Shown here piece after piece: positions 1 through 8,606 of a stretch of 54,912 nt of DNA; the stretch's first letter is position 1, and each line of letters starts with the position of its first letter. Source of the stretch: Planctomycetota bacterium (GTDB taxonomy: Bacteria > Planctomycetota > JACQVX01); assembly GCA_016209495.1 (NCBI GenBank), contig JACQVX010000082.1, positions 1 through 54,912 on the forward strand, written 5' to 3'. The translations under genes were made by a program, and so were the position numbers. The notes under the pieces were generated by a model. It was not told the DNA's origin, searched no databases, and saw nothing but the letters and a program-made list of their open reading frames with translations.

Positions 1-85
1 TCCATTGCTATTGCTCCTCCTCGCTCCTAGCCTCGCGCCGCCTCGCTCGGCCTCGGTGTTTCACGCAGTGATTGTCTTACGACTC

Positions 86-949
86 CTAACCCCTCGCGGT
101 CCGGAGGAAGACCTTGGCCTTGTCCAGCTCGTCGTTGAGGTGGGCGACCGCCTCGGTACAGCGCGCCTCGTCGAGTCCCAGCTTCGCCCAGACGTCCTCG
201 GAGACCCCCGGGTGGACCTGCTCGCCGGAGTAGATGAAGCCCCGTTGCTGGCTGAGGTAGTCGGCCACGTGGACGATGCAGACCGTCGGCGCGTTGGGAC
301 TCTCCGGGTCCGGGGCGTGGTGGTCGCGGATGGACTCGGTCAGCGCGCCGGTGAGCCGCCACTTGTCGGCGATGAGGCCGCCGATCTCGGTGTGGCAAAG
401 CTCCAGGACCTCCTGCTCCGCCGCCAGGGCCCCGCAGCAGTTCTCCGCCATGCGCTCGACGATCTGCCGGTAGGTCTCGGGCATGTACTGCATGACCAGG
501 ATCTCCCCGATATCGTGCAACAGCCCGGTGATGAAATACTCCTCCAGCGTGTTCTTGGGCATCCCCTTGGCCATGGCCAGGTCCTTCGCGGCGCAGCCCA
601 CCGCGAGGGAGTGCAGCCAGATGGCGTCCATGTCCACGGACTTGTCCACGTCCGGCTTGGACATGGTCGAGATCACGGCCGTGGAGAGCGCGAGGTTCTT
701 CACCGTGTTCACCCCCAGGAGGATGAGGGCGCGCTCCAGGGAGGTGATGTCGTTGGACATGGCGAAATAGGCGGAGTTGATGAGCTTCAGGACCTTCGCC
801 GTGAGGACCGGGTCCATGCGGATCACCTTCACCAGGTCCCGGGGAGAGGCATTGATGTCGTTGGCCAGCTCGTTGACCTTGACCACCGTCGGCGAGAGGC
901 TGGGCATCCGGTTGATGTATTCGTAGATTCGTTCTTCGAGGCTGGGCAT
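86..949 (-). CDS. HDOD domain signalling protein
   Basis: This 287-residue protein is an HDOD-domain protein for most of its length (about residues 10-215). The family is a catalytically degenerate relative of HD phosphohydrolases and is used in bacterial signal transduction. The helical signature is clear: LSPTVVKVNELAND near the N-terminus, DPVLTAKVLKLINSAYF, then LGVNTVKNLALSTAV. The later segment GLLHDIGEIL resembles an HD motif. The ATG at 949 places the start just before the domain. The gene is divergent from the REC gene at 1200. Its target is not evident from the sequence. Confidence 0.88.
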   Translation of the reverse strand: MPSLEERIYEYINRMPSLSPTVVKVNELANDINASPRDLVKVIRMDPVLTAKVLKLINSAYFAMSNDITSLERALILLGVNTVKNLALSTAVISTMSKPDVDKSVDMDAIWLHSLAVGCAAKDLAMAKGMPKNTLEEYFITGLLHDIGEILVMQYMPETYRQIVERMAENCCGALAAEQEVLELCHTEIGGLIADKWRLTGALTESIRDHHAPDPESPNAPTVCIVHVADYLSQQRGFIYSGEQVHPGVSEDVWAKLGLDEARCTEAVAHLNDELDKAKVFLRTARG

Positions 950-959
950 CGGCGATCCG

Positions 960-1199
960 CACCTTCGGGGAGGGTGAATTCTACTGGTCGGAAAATGGGC
1001 GATGCAAGCCCAAAAAGGCCCCCGGACGCCCCGGGTCGCGCGGTGGCAGGTAGCCCGTTCGCCGAGGATTCACAAGGATCTCCGGGCAATAGCCTCGGTC
1101 TGGTTCCCCCCCGCGACTGGCTCGGGCCCATGGACATTTGCCGCTTGTCCCGGCCCATCCGGAACCATAACATCGGCCCCGTCCTGGAGCCGCTCCCCC
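960..1199. other. Intergenic region between divergent HDOD and REC genes
   Basis: About 240 bp separate the two divergent genes and should contain both promoters. I see no convincing -35/-10 pair, repeat or RNA structure. Open frames crossing it do not resemble proteins. Confidence 0.4.
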
Positions 1200-1595
1200 T
1201 TGCCCAAGCCCACCAGCCGAAGGCGACGTGTCCTCCTGTTCGAGGACGAGCCCCGCACCAACGACGCCCTGGTGAAGGCCCTGAAGGTGCACGGTATCGA
1301 CGTGCAGCGCTTCGCGGACCGCGCGCGGCTCGTCGTCGCCGGCGAGCGGGCGCGGCCCGATGCGGTCCTGGTGGACGTCTCCTTGCCCAAGGTGGAGGGC
1401 CTGGCCCTCTGCCGCGTCCTGTCGTCGCACCCCCGGCTAGGGACGGTGCCCGTGATCCTCGTGTCCCTTCGGAACCTGGCTCACGAGGACCTGGTGGTCG
1501 AGGCGGTGGGCGCCACGGCCCGCGTGACCAAGCCCTACGACCTCGGCCTCGTGCTCGAGACCTTCGAGCAGCTGTTCGCGGACGCGGCACGATAG
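1200..1595 (+). CDS. Stand-alone response regulator receiver (REC) protein
   Basis: This is a single REC domain of about 131 residues with no output domain. The acidic pocket is in LLFEDEP, the phosphoacceptor Asp in AVLVDVSLPKVEG, the switch Ser in VILVSLRN, and the invariant Lys in VTKPYD. I chose the TTG at 1200 because it begins just before the first beta strand and has GGAG upstream. The frame stays open further upstream but does not look like protein. The gene ends 5 bp before mutS, so the two may be cotranscribed. The partner kinase is unknown. Confidence 0.75.
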   Translation: MPKPTSRRRRVLLFEDEPRTNDALVKALKVHGIDVQRFADRARLVVAGERARPDAVLVDVSLPKVEGLALCRVLSSHPRLGTVPVILVSLRNLAHEDLVVEAVGATARVTKPYDLGLVLETFEQLFADAAR

Positions 1596-1600
1596 CCCTC

Positions 1601-4384
1601 ATGGCAGAGCCGTCCGCCAGCCCCCACGCCACGCCCTCCGGTCGCGGCGCGGGGGAGGTCCTGGGTGGGGGGGGTGAGCGCCTGGCACCTCCCCGCTCCC
1701 CCTCGGGGCCCGCCACGAGCGCCCCTCACGCCACGCCCATGTGGCGCCAGTACCACGCGGTGAAGGCCGCCCATGCCGACGAGGTCCTCTTCTTCCGCAT
1801 GGGGGACTTCTACGAGGTCTTCTTCGACGACGCCACCCTCGCCTCGCGGGTCCTGGGCATCGCCCTCACCACGCGCTCCAAGGGGCCGGACGCCATCCCC
1901 ATGGCCGGCGTCCCGGTGGCGAGCGCCGAGTCCTACATCGCGAGGCTCATCCGCGCCGGGCACCGCGTGGCCATCTGCGAGCAGGTCCAGGACCCCACGG
2001 AGGCCCGCGGCCTGGTGGAGCGGGCCGTCACCCGCATCGTCACGCCGGGGACGCTGACGGAGGAGCGGATCCTCCCGGACCGGGGCCACAACTACCTCTT
2101 GGCCCTGGCGGGCGCGACGGGCGGGGTCCACGGCGCGGCGGTGGGCTCGGCCTGGGCCGACCTCTCCACCGGCGATTTCGCGTGCGCGGAGCTCGGGGCC
2201 GGCCGCGTCGAGGACCTCCTGGCGCGCCTCCGCCCCGCCGAGGTCCTCCTGGCGGAGTCGCTGCGCGCCCGCCCGGAGGGCTCGCCCGCGTGGCTGCGCG
2301 GTCTGGCGGGGGCGGCCCACCTCACCTGGCGGCCCGACTGGGTCTTCGAGCGGGATGCAGGCCGTGCTCGCCTCCTCGCGCACCTGGGCACCCTGACCCT
2401 GGAGGGCTACGGCTGCGAGGGGCTGGGGCCCGGCCTGGGGGCGGCGGGGGCGGTCCTCCATTACCTGGAGGAGACCCAGCGCACCTCTCTGGGCCACATC
2501 CGACGCCTGCGGCGGGTGGACCCGGAGGGGGAGCTCGTCCTCAATCGCGCCACCCGGCGCACCCTGGAGCTGACCGAGGGCATGGCGACCGGGGGGCTGG
2601 CCGGTTCGCTCCTATGGGCCCTGGACCGGACGCGGACGGCCATGGGCGGTCGCCTCCTCCGGGATTGGCTGGCGGCGCCCCTCACGCGGGTCGAGGCCAT
2701 CCTGCGCCGCCAGGAGGCGGTGGCCGCCCTGGTGGAGGACGCGTCCCGACGGGACGAGGTGTCGGCCTGCCTGGCGGAGATCTACGACGTCGAGCGGATC
2801 CTCGCCCGGGTGGCCACGGACCGGGCGAACGCACGGGACCTGGTGGCCCTGCGCCGCTCCCTGGAGCCCCTCCCGCGGCTTCGCGAGCTGGCCCAGGGAC
2901 TGGCGGGCCCCGGTGCGCTCGAGCTGAGCGATGTGGCCTCGCGGCTCGACCCCTGCGAGGAACTCCGCGAGCATGTCGGCCGCGCCCTGGTGGACGCCCC
3001 CCCCCTCACCGTCCAGGAGGGCGGCCTCATCCGCGAGGGATACCACGCCGAGCTGGACGAGCTGCGCGAGCTCGGCGCGCAGGCGGAAGGCTGGCTGGCG
3101 CGCTACCAGGAGCGCGAGGCCCAGCGCACCGGCATCGCCTCGCTGAAGGTAGGCTTCCACCGGGTCTTCGGCTACTTCATCGAGGTGCGGGACGCCCACC
3201 GGGAGCGGGTCCCCGCGGACTACCGCCGCCGGCAGACGCTGAAGAACGCCGAGCGGTACGTCACCGAGGAGCTGGCCTCCTACGAGGACCGGGTCCTGGG
3301 CGCGGACCGGAGGGCGCGGAGGCTGGAGTCCGAACTCTTCCAGGGGCTCCGGCGCTCGCTGGCGGCCGAGGTCGGCCGGCTCCAGACCACCGCCGCCGCC
3401 GTGGCGGAGCTGGACGCCCTGGTCTCCCTGGCCGCCGTGGCCGCGGAGCGCGGCTACGCGCGGCCCCGGGTCGACGAGTCCCTGGACCTCGTCATCGAGG
3501 AGGGGCGCCACCCGGTCGTGGAGCTCACCCTCGAGGGGGAGCGGTTCGTCCCCAACGACCTCCGCCTGGAGGACGGGGCGGGGCGGCTCGTACTGCTCAC
3601 GGGCCCCAACATGGCCGGCAAGTCCACGTACGTCCGCCAGGTGGCCCTCATCGCCCTTATGGCCCAGGTGGGCTCCTTCGTGCCGGCCCGCTCGGCCCGG
3701 GTGGGTGTCGCGGACCGGATCTACACGCGGCTGGGCTCGGCCGACGAGCTCTCGCGCGGCCAGAGCACCTTCATGGTGGAGATGACCGAGACCGCGGAGA
3801 TCTTGAACGGCGCCACGGAGCGGAGCCTGGTGGTCCTGGACGAGGTGGGGCGCGGCACGAGCACCTACGACGGCCTGAGCCTCGCCTGGGCCCTGACGGA
3901 GCACCTGAGGACGCGCATCGGCTGCCGCGCCCTGTTCGCCACGCACTATCACCAGCTGACGGAGCTGGCCCAGCACGACCCGGGGGTGCGGAACTTCCAC
4001 TCGGCGGTGAGGGAGTGGGGCGACCGGATCGTCTTCCTGCACGAGATCCGCGAGGGGGCGACGGACCGCTCCTACGGGATCCACGTGGCCAGGCTCGCGG
4101 GGGTGCCCGAGGCCGTCCTGGAGAGGGCGCGGGGGCTGCTCCTGGAGCTGGAGGAACACGGGCGCGCCCGCCCGGCGATCGACCCACGGTGCCCCGCGGC
4201 GACGCGCGCCGGGAGGGCCGAGCGCCAGCTCGACCTCTTCCGCCCCCTGGAGGAGAGGGTCCTCGCCGCCCTGCGCGAGCTGGACCCGGAGCGCATGACG
4301 CCGCTCGCGGCCCTGGCGGCCCTGGCGGAGCTGAGGGGGACCCTGGCGGGGAGCGGGGCCACGCTCGTGGCCCGCGGGTCCTGA
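1601..4384 (+). CDS. mutS: DNA mismatch repair protein MutS
   Basis: MutS recognises mismatches and starts methyl-directed or strand-discriminated repair. The mismatch-binding FYE triad is at residues 70-72. The connector, lever and clamp domains follow. The ATPase has a Walker A GPNMAGKST (Lys about 674), then VVLDEVGRGTSTYDG and the signature ATHYHQLTEL. A beta-clamp-binding pentapeptide QLDLF lies at about 876-880. From the ATG at 1601 the protein has 927 residues. The first 45 are low-complexity, and the family N-terminus (ATPMWRQY) aligns near the ATG at 1739, so that later start is a real alternative. The protein appears intact. Confidence 0.97.
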   Translation: MAEPSASPHATPSGRGAGEVLGGGGERLAPPRSPSGPATSAPHATPMWRQYHAVKAAHADEVLFFRMGDFYEVFFDDATLASRVLGIALTTRSKGPDAIPMAGVPVASAESYIARLIRAGHRVAICEQVQDPTEARGLVERAVTRIVTPGTLTEERILPDRGHNYLLALAGATGGVHGAAVGSAWADLSTGDFACAELGAGRVEDLLARLRPAEVLLAESLRARPEGSPAWLRGLAGAAHLTWRPDWVFERDAGRARLLAHLGTLTLEGYGCEGLGPGLGAAGAVLHYLEETQRTSLGHIRRLRRVDPEGELVLNRATRRTLELTEGMATGGLAGSLLWALDRTRTAMGGRLLRDWLAAPLTRVEAILRRQEAVAALVEDASRRDEVSACLAEIYDVERILARVATDRANARDLVALRRSLEPLPRLRELAQGLAGPGALELSDVASRLDPCEELREHVGRALVDAPPLTVQEGGLIREGYHAELDELRELGAQAEGWLARYQEREAQRTGIASLKVGFHRVFGYFIEVRDAHRERVPADYRRRQTLKNAERYVTEELASYEDRVLGADRRARRLESELFQGLRRSLAAEVGRLQTTAAAVAELDALVSLAAVAAERGYARPRVDESLDLVIEEGRHPVVELTLEGERFVPNDLRLEDGAGRLVLLTGPNMAGKSTYVRQVALIALMAQVGSFVPARSARVGVADRIYTRLGSADELSRGQSTFMVEMTETAEILNGATERSLVVLDEVGRGTSTYDGLSLAWALTEHLRTRIGCRALFATHYHQLTELAQHDPGVRNFHSAVREWGDRIVFLHEIREGATDRSYGIHVARLAGVPEAVLERARGLLLELEEHGRARPAIDPRCPAATRAGRAERQLDLFRPLEERVLAALRELDPERMTPLAALAALAELRGTLAGSGATLVARGS

Positions 4385-4409
4385 GGCAGGCACGGAAGGA
4401 GACGAACCC

Positions 4410-4610
4410 ATGCGGTCGAAAGGACTGGTCGTGGCGGCGGGGATCCTCTCGGCACTCCTCGCGGGAGGCTGCGCGATCCTCAAGGGTGTGAAGACGGCGG
4501 GCTGCTGCCTCGCCTCCGTCGCGGGCGCCGGGGCCGACGGCGGGGGGCGCGCGGCGGCGCACGGCGAGGGGCCTTGCGGCGACGAGGCCTGCTGCGGCGG
4601 GCCGCGCTAG
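4410..4610 (+). CDS. Small cysteine-rich lipoprotein
   Basis: The 66-residue product has a short hydrophobic signal and a lipobox (LAGGC), followed by a Gly/Ala-rich tail with Cys pairs (GCCLAS, EACCGG). A strong ribosome site (GGAAGGAGA) precedes the ATG. It lies 25 bp after mutS and 27 bp before the large kinase gene. I do not recognise the family. The clustered cysteines could bind metal, but this is only inference. Confidence 0.65.
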   Translation: MRSKGLVVAAGILSALLAGGCAILKGVKTAGCCLASVAGAGADGGGRAAAHGEGPCGDEACCGGPR

Positions 4611-4637
4611 ACCCGGCGCGGCCCGCCGGGCGAGGCC

Positions 4638-7600
4638 ATGGAACCCGGCGATGCCATCCAGAACCGCTACCGGGTCCTCGAACGGCTCGGCGAGGGCGGG
4701 ATGGGGGCCGTCTACCTGGTGGAGGATCGCCTCGAGGGCCCCGCCGCCCCGGAGGCCCGCGCGGACGGTGCGGCCGTCCCGGGACACCGGCTGGCCCTCA
4801 AGGTCCTTGCCACCCAGGGCACGAGCCCGCTGGACCTGGAATACCTGAGGCACGAGTTCCGGGCCCTCGCCGCCCTCCGGCACCCGCACGTGGTCCAGGT
4901 CCAGGACTTCGGCCTCCTCCCGGAAGGCCAGGGTGGCTACTTCACCATGGAATGGGTCGAGGGCCGGGACTTCTACTCGGCCACCCGGGGACTCGCCACG
5001 GACGAGCTCCACGCCCTGGTGGCCCAGGTCTGCCGCGGCCTCGAGTACGTCCACGCCCGCGGCTACGTCCACTACGACCTCAAGCCCGCCAACATCCTCG
5101 TGGAGGAGCGGCCAGGCCACCGCCGGGCGGTCCTCATGGACTTCGGCCTGGTGGGCGGGGCCGCCTCCCGCCTCCCGGCCACCGTTCGCGGGACCGTGCA
5201 CTACATGGCCCCGGAGGTCCTCCTGGAGGAACCCGTGGACTGCCGTGCGGACCTCTATGCCCTCGGGGTGGTCCTCTACCAGGTGGTCACGGGCCGCCTC
5301 CCCTTCGAGGGGAACTCGGCCGTGGACGTGGCCCGCGCCCAGGTGAGGCGGCCGCCATCCCCGCCCCGGGCCGTGACCCCTGGCGTGGACGAGGCGCTGG
5401 AGGCGGTCATCCTCCGGCTCCTGGCCAAGGACCCCGCGGATCGCTACGGCTCGGCCAACGAACTCCTGCTGGACCTCGACCGCCTCCGGGGGACGCACCA
5501 CCCCCTGGAGACCCACGAGACGCGCGCCGGGTGGATCCACACCGGCCGCTTCGTGGGACGGGGGACCCTGCTGGCCCGGATGTCCCAGGCCTACCACTCG
5601 GCCGTGGATCGCCCGGGGGGCGGCCTCGGCGGCCGCCGGGGCGCCCCCGGGGTGCTCCTGGTGGAGGGAGAGCCGGGCATGGGCAAGACGCGGCTCCTGC
5701 GCGAGCTGCGCCAGCGGGTCCAACTCGACGGCGGCGCCTGGTGCGAGGGGCGGTCCCTGGAGGCCCCGGGCACGGCCTACGGGACGCTGGCCCAGGCCCT
5801 GCGCCACGTGGTGGCCGCCCTCCCCGGGGGCCCGGCGGGCCTGGGGCCGCACGGCCCCGAGGTGGTGAAGCTCCTGCCGGAGCTGGCCGTGGAGGGCTCG
5901 CCCACCCCCTCGCGGAGCCTGGGTCCGGAGGCGGATCGCTCGAGGCTCCGGGACGCGGTGGCGGGGCTGGTCCTCGAGGCCTCGCGCCACGGACCCATGG
6001 TCGTCTGCCTGGAGGACCTGCACGCCTCCGACGCCGGGACCGTGGAGTTCGTCGTGGACGTGGCGCGGCGGCTCTCCCTGGGCGGACGAGGCGGGGGGGA
6101 GGGCGAACGGCCTCCCCGGCTCCTCGTCTGCGCCAGCTACTGGCCAGGTCAAGGACCCGAGTGGCTGCAGACTGCCCTAGGCAGGGCCGGGCGGGAGGCA
6201 GGGGCAGAGGTCCTGCGGGTGGAACCCCTCTCGACGCTCGAGGTGGGGACCCTGGTGCGGTCCATGCTCCCCGTCCAGGACGAGGAGGCTGCCCTGGCGG
6301 CCCGGGTGACGGCCCAGGCCGGGGGGAACCCCTTCTTCGTGGAGGAGCTGATGAAGGCCGTGGCCGAGGCCGGGTGCCTCGTGCACCGGGCCGGGCGCTG
6401 GCGGCTCGACCGGGAGCGGCTGGACCGGGTGCGGGCCCCCGGGTCGGTGGAGCGCCTCCTGGGGGAACGGGTCGCGCGGCTGGCCCCCCCGGCCAGGGAC
6501 CTCCTGGGCGTCCTGGCCGCGGTGCAGTCGAGCGCCGACCTGCCCCTCCTGGCGGTGGGCTCCGGCGCCGAGATCGCAGAGCTGGTGCCCTCGCTGGCGG
6601 AACTGGAGCGCGCCCGCCTGGTGCGCCTGGACGGGGACGGGCTCCGGGTGGCCCACCCGATCCTGGGCGAGGCGGCCTACCGGGGCCTCGCCCCCGAGCG
6701 GCGCACGGCGGTCCACCGGGCGCTCCTCGAGGCCCTCCTCGCACGGCGGGGGCGCACGGACCTCCGGGCGGAGGACGCGGACGCGGAACGCCTGGCGCGT
6801 CACGCCCTGGAGGCCCGCGATGCGAAGCGGGCGGCGGACTTCGCCCACGTGGCGGCGGAGCGCTGCCGGAGGCTCCATTTCCACGATCAGGCCCTGGAGC
6901 TGGCCCACGCGGCCCTCGAGGGGCTGCCCCCGGGGGACCACGCGCGGCGTGCCTCCCTGGCGGAGCTCTCTGTCTCGGTGCACCGCCACCGGGGCGACCA
7001 GGGCGGGGCCCGCCAGGCCTGCGCCGAGCTGGCCGCGGCGGCCGAGGCGACGGGCCAGGCCGCCTGGGTGGGCCGTGCGTCCCTCCGGCGCGGGGCGGTG
7101 CGCGCGGACGGCGGGGACCTCGCCGCCGCCCTCGAGGAGTACCGCGCGGCCGGCGAGGCGTTCCGGCGCGGGGCCGACGCGCGAGGGGTCGCCGAGGTCC
7201 TCCTGGAGACGGGCCGGCTGCACCTGGCGCGGGGGGAGATGGCGCTGGCCCTCGGCGCCCTCGGGGAGGCGGTCGCGGCGCTCTCGGCCCTGGGCGAGCG
7301 GGGTCTGGCGGCGGCGGGCCTCAACGACATGGGGAACGCGCTGCGCGCCTGTGGCTCCCATGCCGAGGCCCAGGCCCGCTACGAGGACGCCCTGGCCCTC
7401 TACCGCCAGGACGGCGACCGCCGCGGCGTCGCGGCCGTGGCCAATAACCTGGGGGGCATCGCCTTCGACCAGGGGCGCATGGACGAGGCCATGCGGGCCT
7501 TCCGCCAGGCCCTGGAGGAGACCCGCCAGGTCGGCTACCGCCGGGGGGTGGCGGCCCTGCTGGAGAACCTGGGTCGGTTGCACGCGCGGCGCGGCGAGTA

Positions 7601-8606
7601 TGCGGAGGCCCTGGACCCCCTCGGCCGTTCGGTGGAGATGCGGCGCGAGATCGGCGACCGCCCCGGCGAGGCCTCCGCACTCTCCATCCTGGGCGTGGTG
7701 GCCCGCCACCGGGGCGAGCCGGCGGAGGCCCTGGCGCGCTACGCCGAGGCGCTGGCCATCGAGCGGGAGCTGGGGAGCGCCCCGGGCCAGGCTCTTGCGC
7801 TCAGCTATACCGCGGCGGTGCGCGGTGAGAGGGGCGATTACGGAGGGGCCATCGCGGATTGCCGCGAGGCGGCGGGCCTGGCCCACACGGCGGGCCACCG
7901 GGTGGCGGAGGCCATCGCCCGCTTCGGCCTCGCCGAATGGCTATCCGCCGCGGGCTGCCTGGACGAGGCCGCCGCCGAGCTGGGGTGCGCCCGGGAGGTC
8001 CTGGGGGGCGTGGCCTTCCGGGATGTGGACGTGGCCGCCCGCGGCCTCGAGGCGGCCCTGCACCTCGTCCGGGGCGAGCCGGCCCGGGCCCTGTCCTCGG
8101 TGGAGGCCGTCGGAGGAGAACCGGGACAGGGGGAGGACGTGGAGGCCCGGCGCTACCTGGAGGCCCAGCGGGTGGAGGCCCTCATCGCGCTGGGACGCCC
8201 CGGGGAGGCCGCGCCCCCCCTGGAGGCCCTCGAGGTCACGGCCCGCGCCCAGGGGGCCCGGCCGGCCCGGGCGCAGGCCCTCTACCTCCGTGGCCTCTGG
8301 CACCGCGCCCGCAAGGAGCCGAGCGAGGCCCTGGGCCGCATGGAGGAGGCGGCCCGCCTGGCCGAGAAGCTCGGCCTCCCGGACCTGGAGTGGCGCGTCT
8401 GGGCGGCCCTGGGGGGGCTCCACCACCGGCAGGGACGGCGCCGGCGCGCGGGGGACGCCTACCAGCTCGCCCTGGGGGTCGTGCGGCGCATCTGGGAGGG
8501 CCTCCCGGGGGAGCTGCGCGGACCCTACCTCGCGCACCCGCTCCGGGCCGCCCTGCGCCGCGAGGCGGATCGCCTGGCCTCCGGGGCGGGGCCGGCGTCT
8601 CAGTAG
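4638..8606 (+). CDS. Ser/Thr protein kinase with AAA-type ATPase and TPR domains
   Basis: This 1322-residue regulator resembles PknK/MalT-type kinase-ATPase-TPR proteins. The kinase domain (about 1-290) has glycine loop GEGGMG, Lys55 in LALKVL, catalytic Asp147 in HYDLKPAN and DFG at 168-170. The usual HRD Arg is Tyr, so this is a non-RD kinase. A P-loop ATPase follows with GEPGMGKT (Lys350) and a Walker B-like VCLEDLH. The C-terminal half is a run of TPR repeats such as NNLGGIAFDQGRMDEA. No membrane segment or DNA-binding domain is evident. The input and targets are unknown. Its 3' end overlaps the convergent FecR-domain gene by 7 bp. Confidence 0.9.
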   Translation: MEPGDAIQNRYRVLERLGEGGMGAVYLVEDRLEGPAAPEARADGAAVPGHRLALKVLATQGTSPLDLEYLRHEFRALAALRHPHVVQVQDFGLLPEGQGGYFTMEWVEGRDFYSATRGLATDELHALVAQVCRGLEYVHARGYVHYDLKPANILVEERPGHRRAVLMDFGLVGGAASRLPATVRGTVHYMAPEVLLEEPVDCRADLYALGVVLYQVVTGRLPFEGNSAVDVARAQVRRPPSPPRAVTPGVDEALEAVILRLLAKDPADRYGSANELLLDLDRLRGTHHPLETHETRAGWIHTGRFVGRGTLLARMSQAYHSAVDRPGGGLGGRRGAPGVLLVEGEPGMGKTRLLRELRQRVQLDGGAWCEGRSLEAPGTAYGTLAQALRHVVAALPGGPAGLGPHGPEVVKLLPELAVEGSPTPSRSLGPEADRSRLRDAVAGLVLEASRHGPMVVCLEDLHASDAGTVEFVVDVARRLSLGGRGGGEGERPPRLLVCASYWPGQGPEWLQTALGRAGREAGAEVLRVEPLSTLEVGTLVRSMLPVQDEEAALAARVTAQAGGNPFFVEELMKAVAEAGCLVHRAGRWRLDRERLDRVRAPGSVERLLGERVARLAPPARDLLGVLAAVQSSADLPLLAVGSGAEIAELVPSLAELERARLVRLDGDGLRVAHPILGEAAYRGLAPERRTAVHRALLEALLARRGRTDLRAEDADAERLARHALEARDAKRAADFAHVAAERCRRLHFHDQALELAHAALEGLPPGDHARRASLAELSVSVHRHRGDQGGARQACAELAAAAEATGQAAWVGRASLRRGAVRADGGDLAAALEEYRAAGEAFRRGADARGVAEVLLETGRLHLARGEMALALGALGEAVAALSALGERGLAAAGLNDMGNALRACGSHAEAQARYEDALALYRQDGDRRGVAAVANNLGGIAFDQGRMDEAMRAFRQALEETRQVGYRRGVAALLENLGRLHARRGEYAEALDPLGRSVEMRREIGDRPGEASALSILGVVARHRGEPAEALARYAEALAIERELGSAPGQALALSYTAAVRGERGDYGGAIADCREAAGLAHTAGHRVAEAIARFGLAEWLSAAGCLDEAAAELGCAREVLGGVAFRDVDVAARGLEAALHLVRGEPARALSSVEAVGGEPGQGEDVEARRYLEAQRVEALIALGRPGEAAPPLEALEVTARAQGARPARAQALYLRGLWHRARKEPSEALGRMEEAARLAEKLGLPDLEWRVWAALGGLHHRQGRRRRAGDAYQLALGVVRRIWEGLPGELRGPYLAHPLRAALRREADRLASGAGPASQ

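Noticed and set aside
5..1600. Upstream extension of the mutS reading frame
   Set aside because: It runs antisense to the HDOD gene and through the REC gene. MutS homology begins only after 1601.
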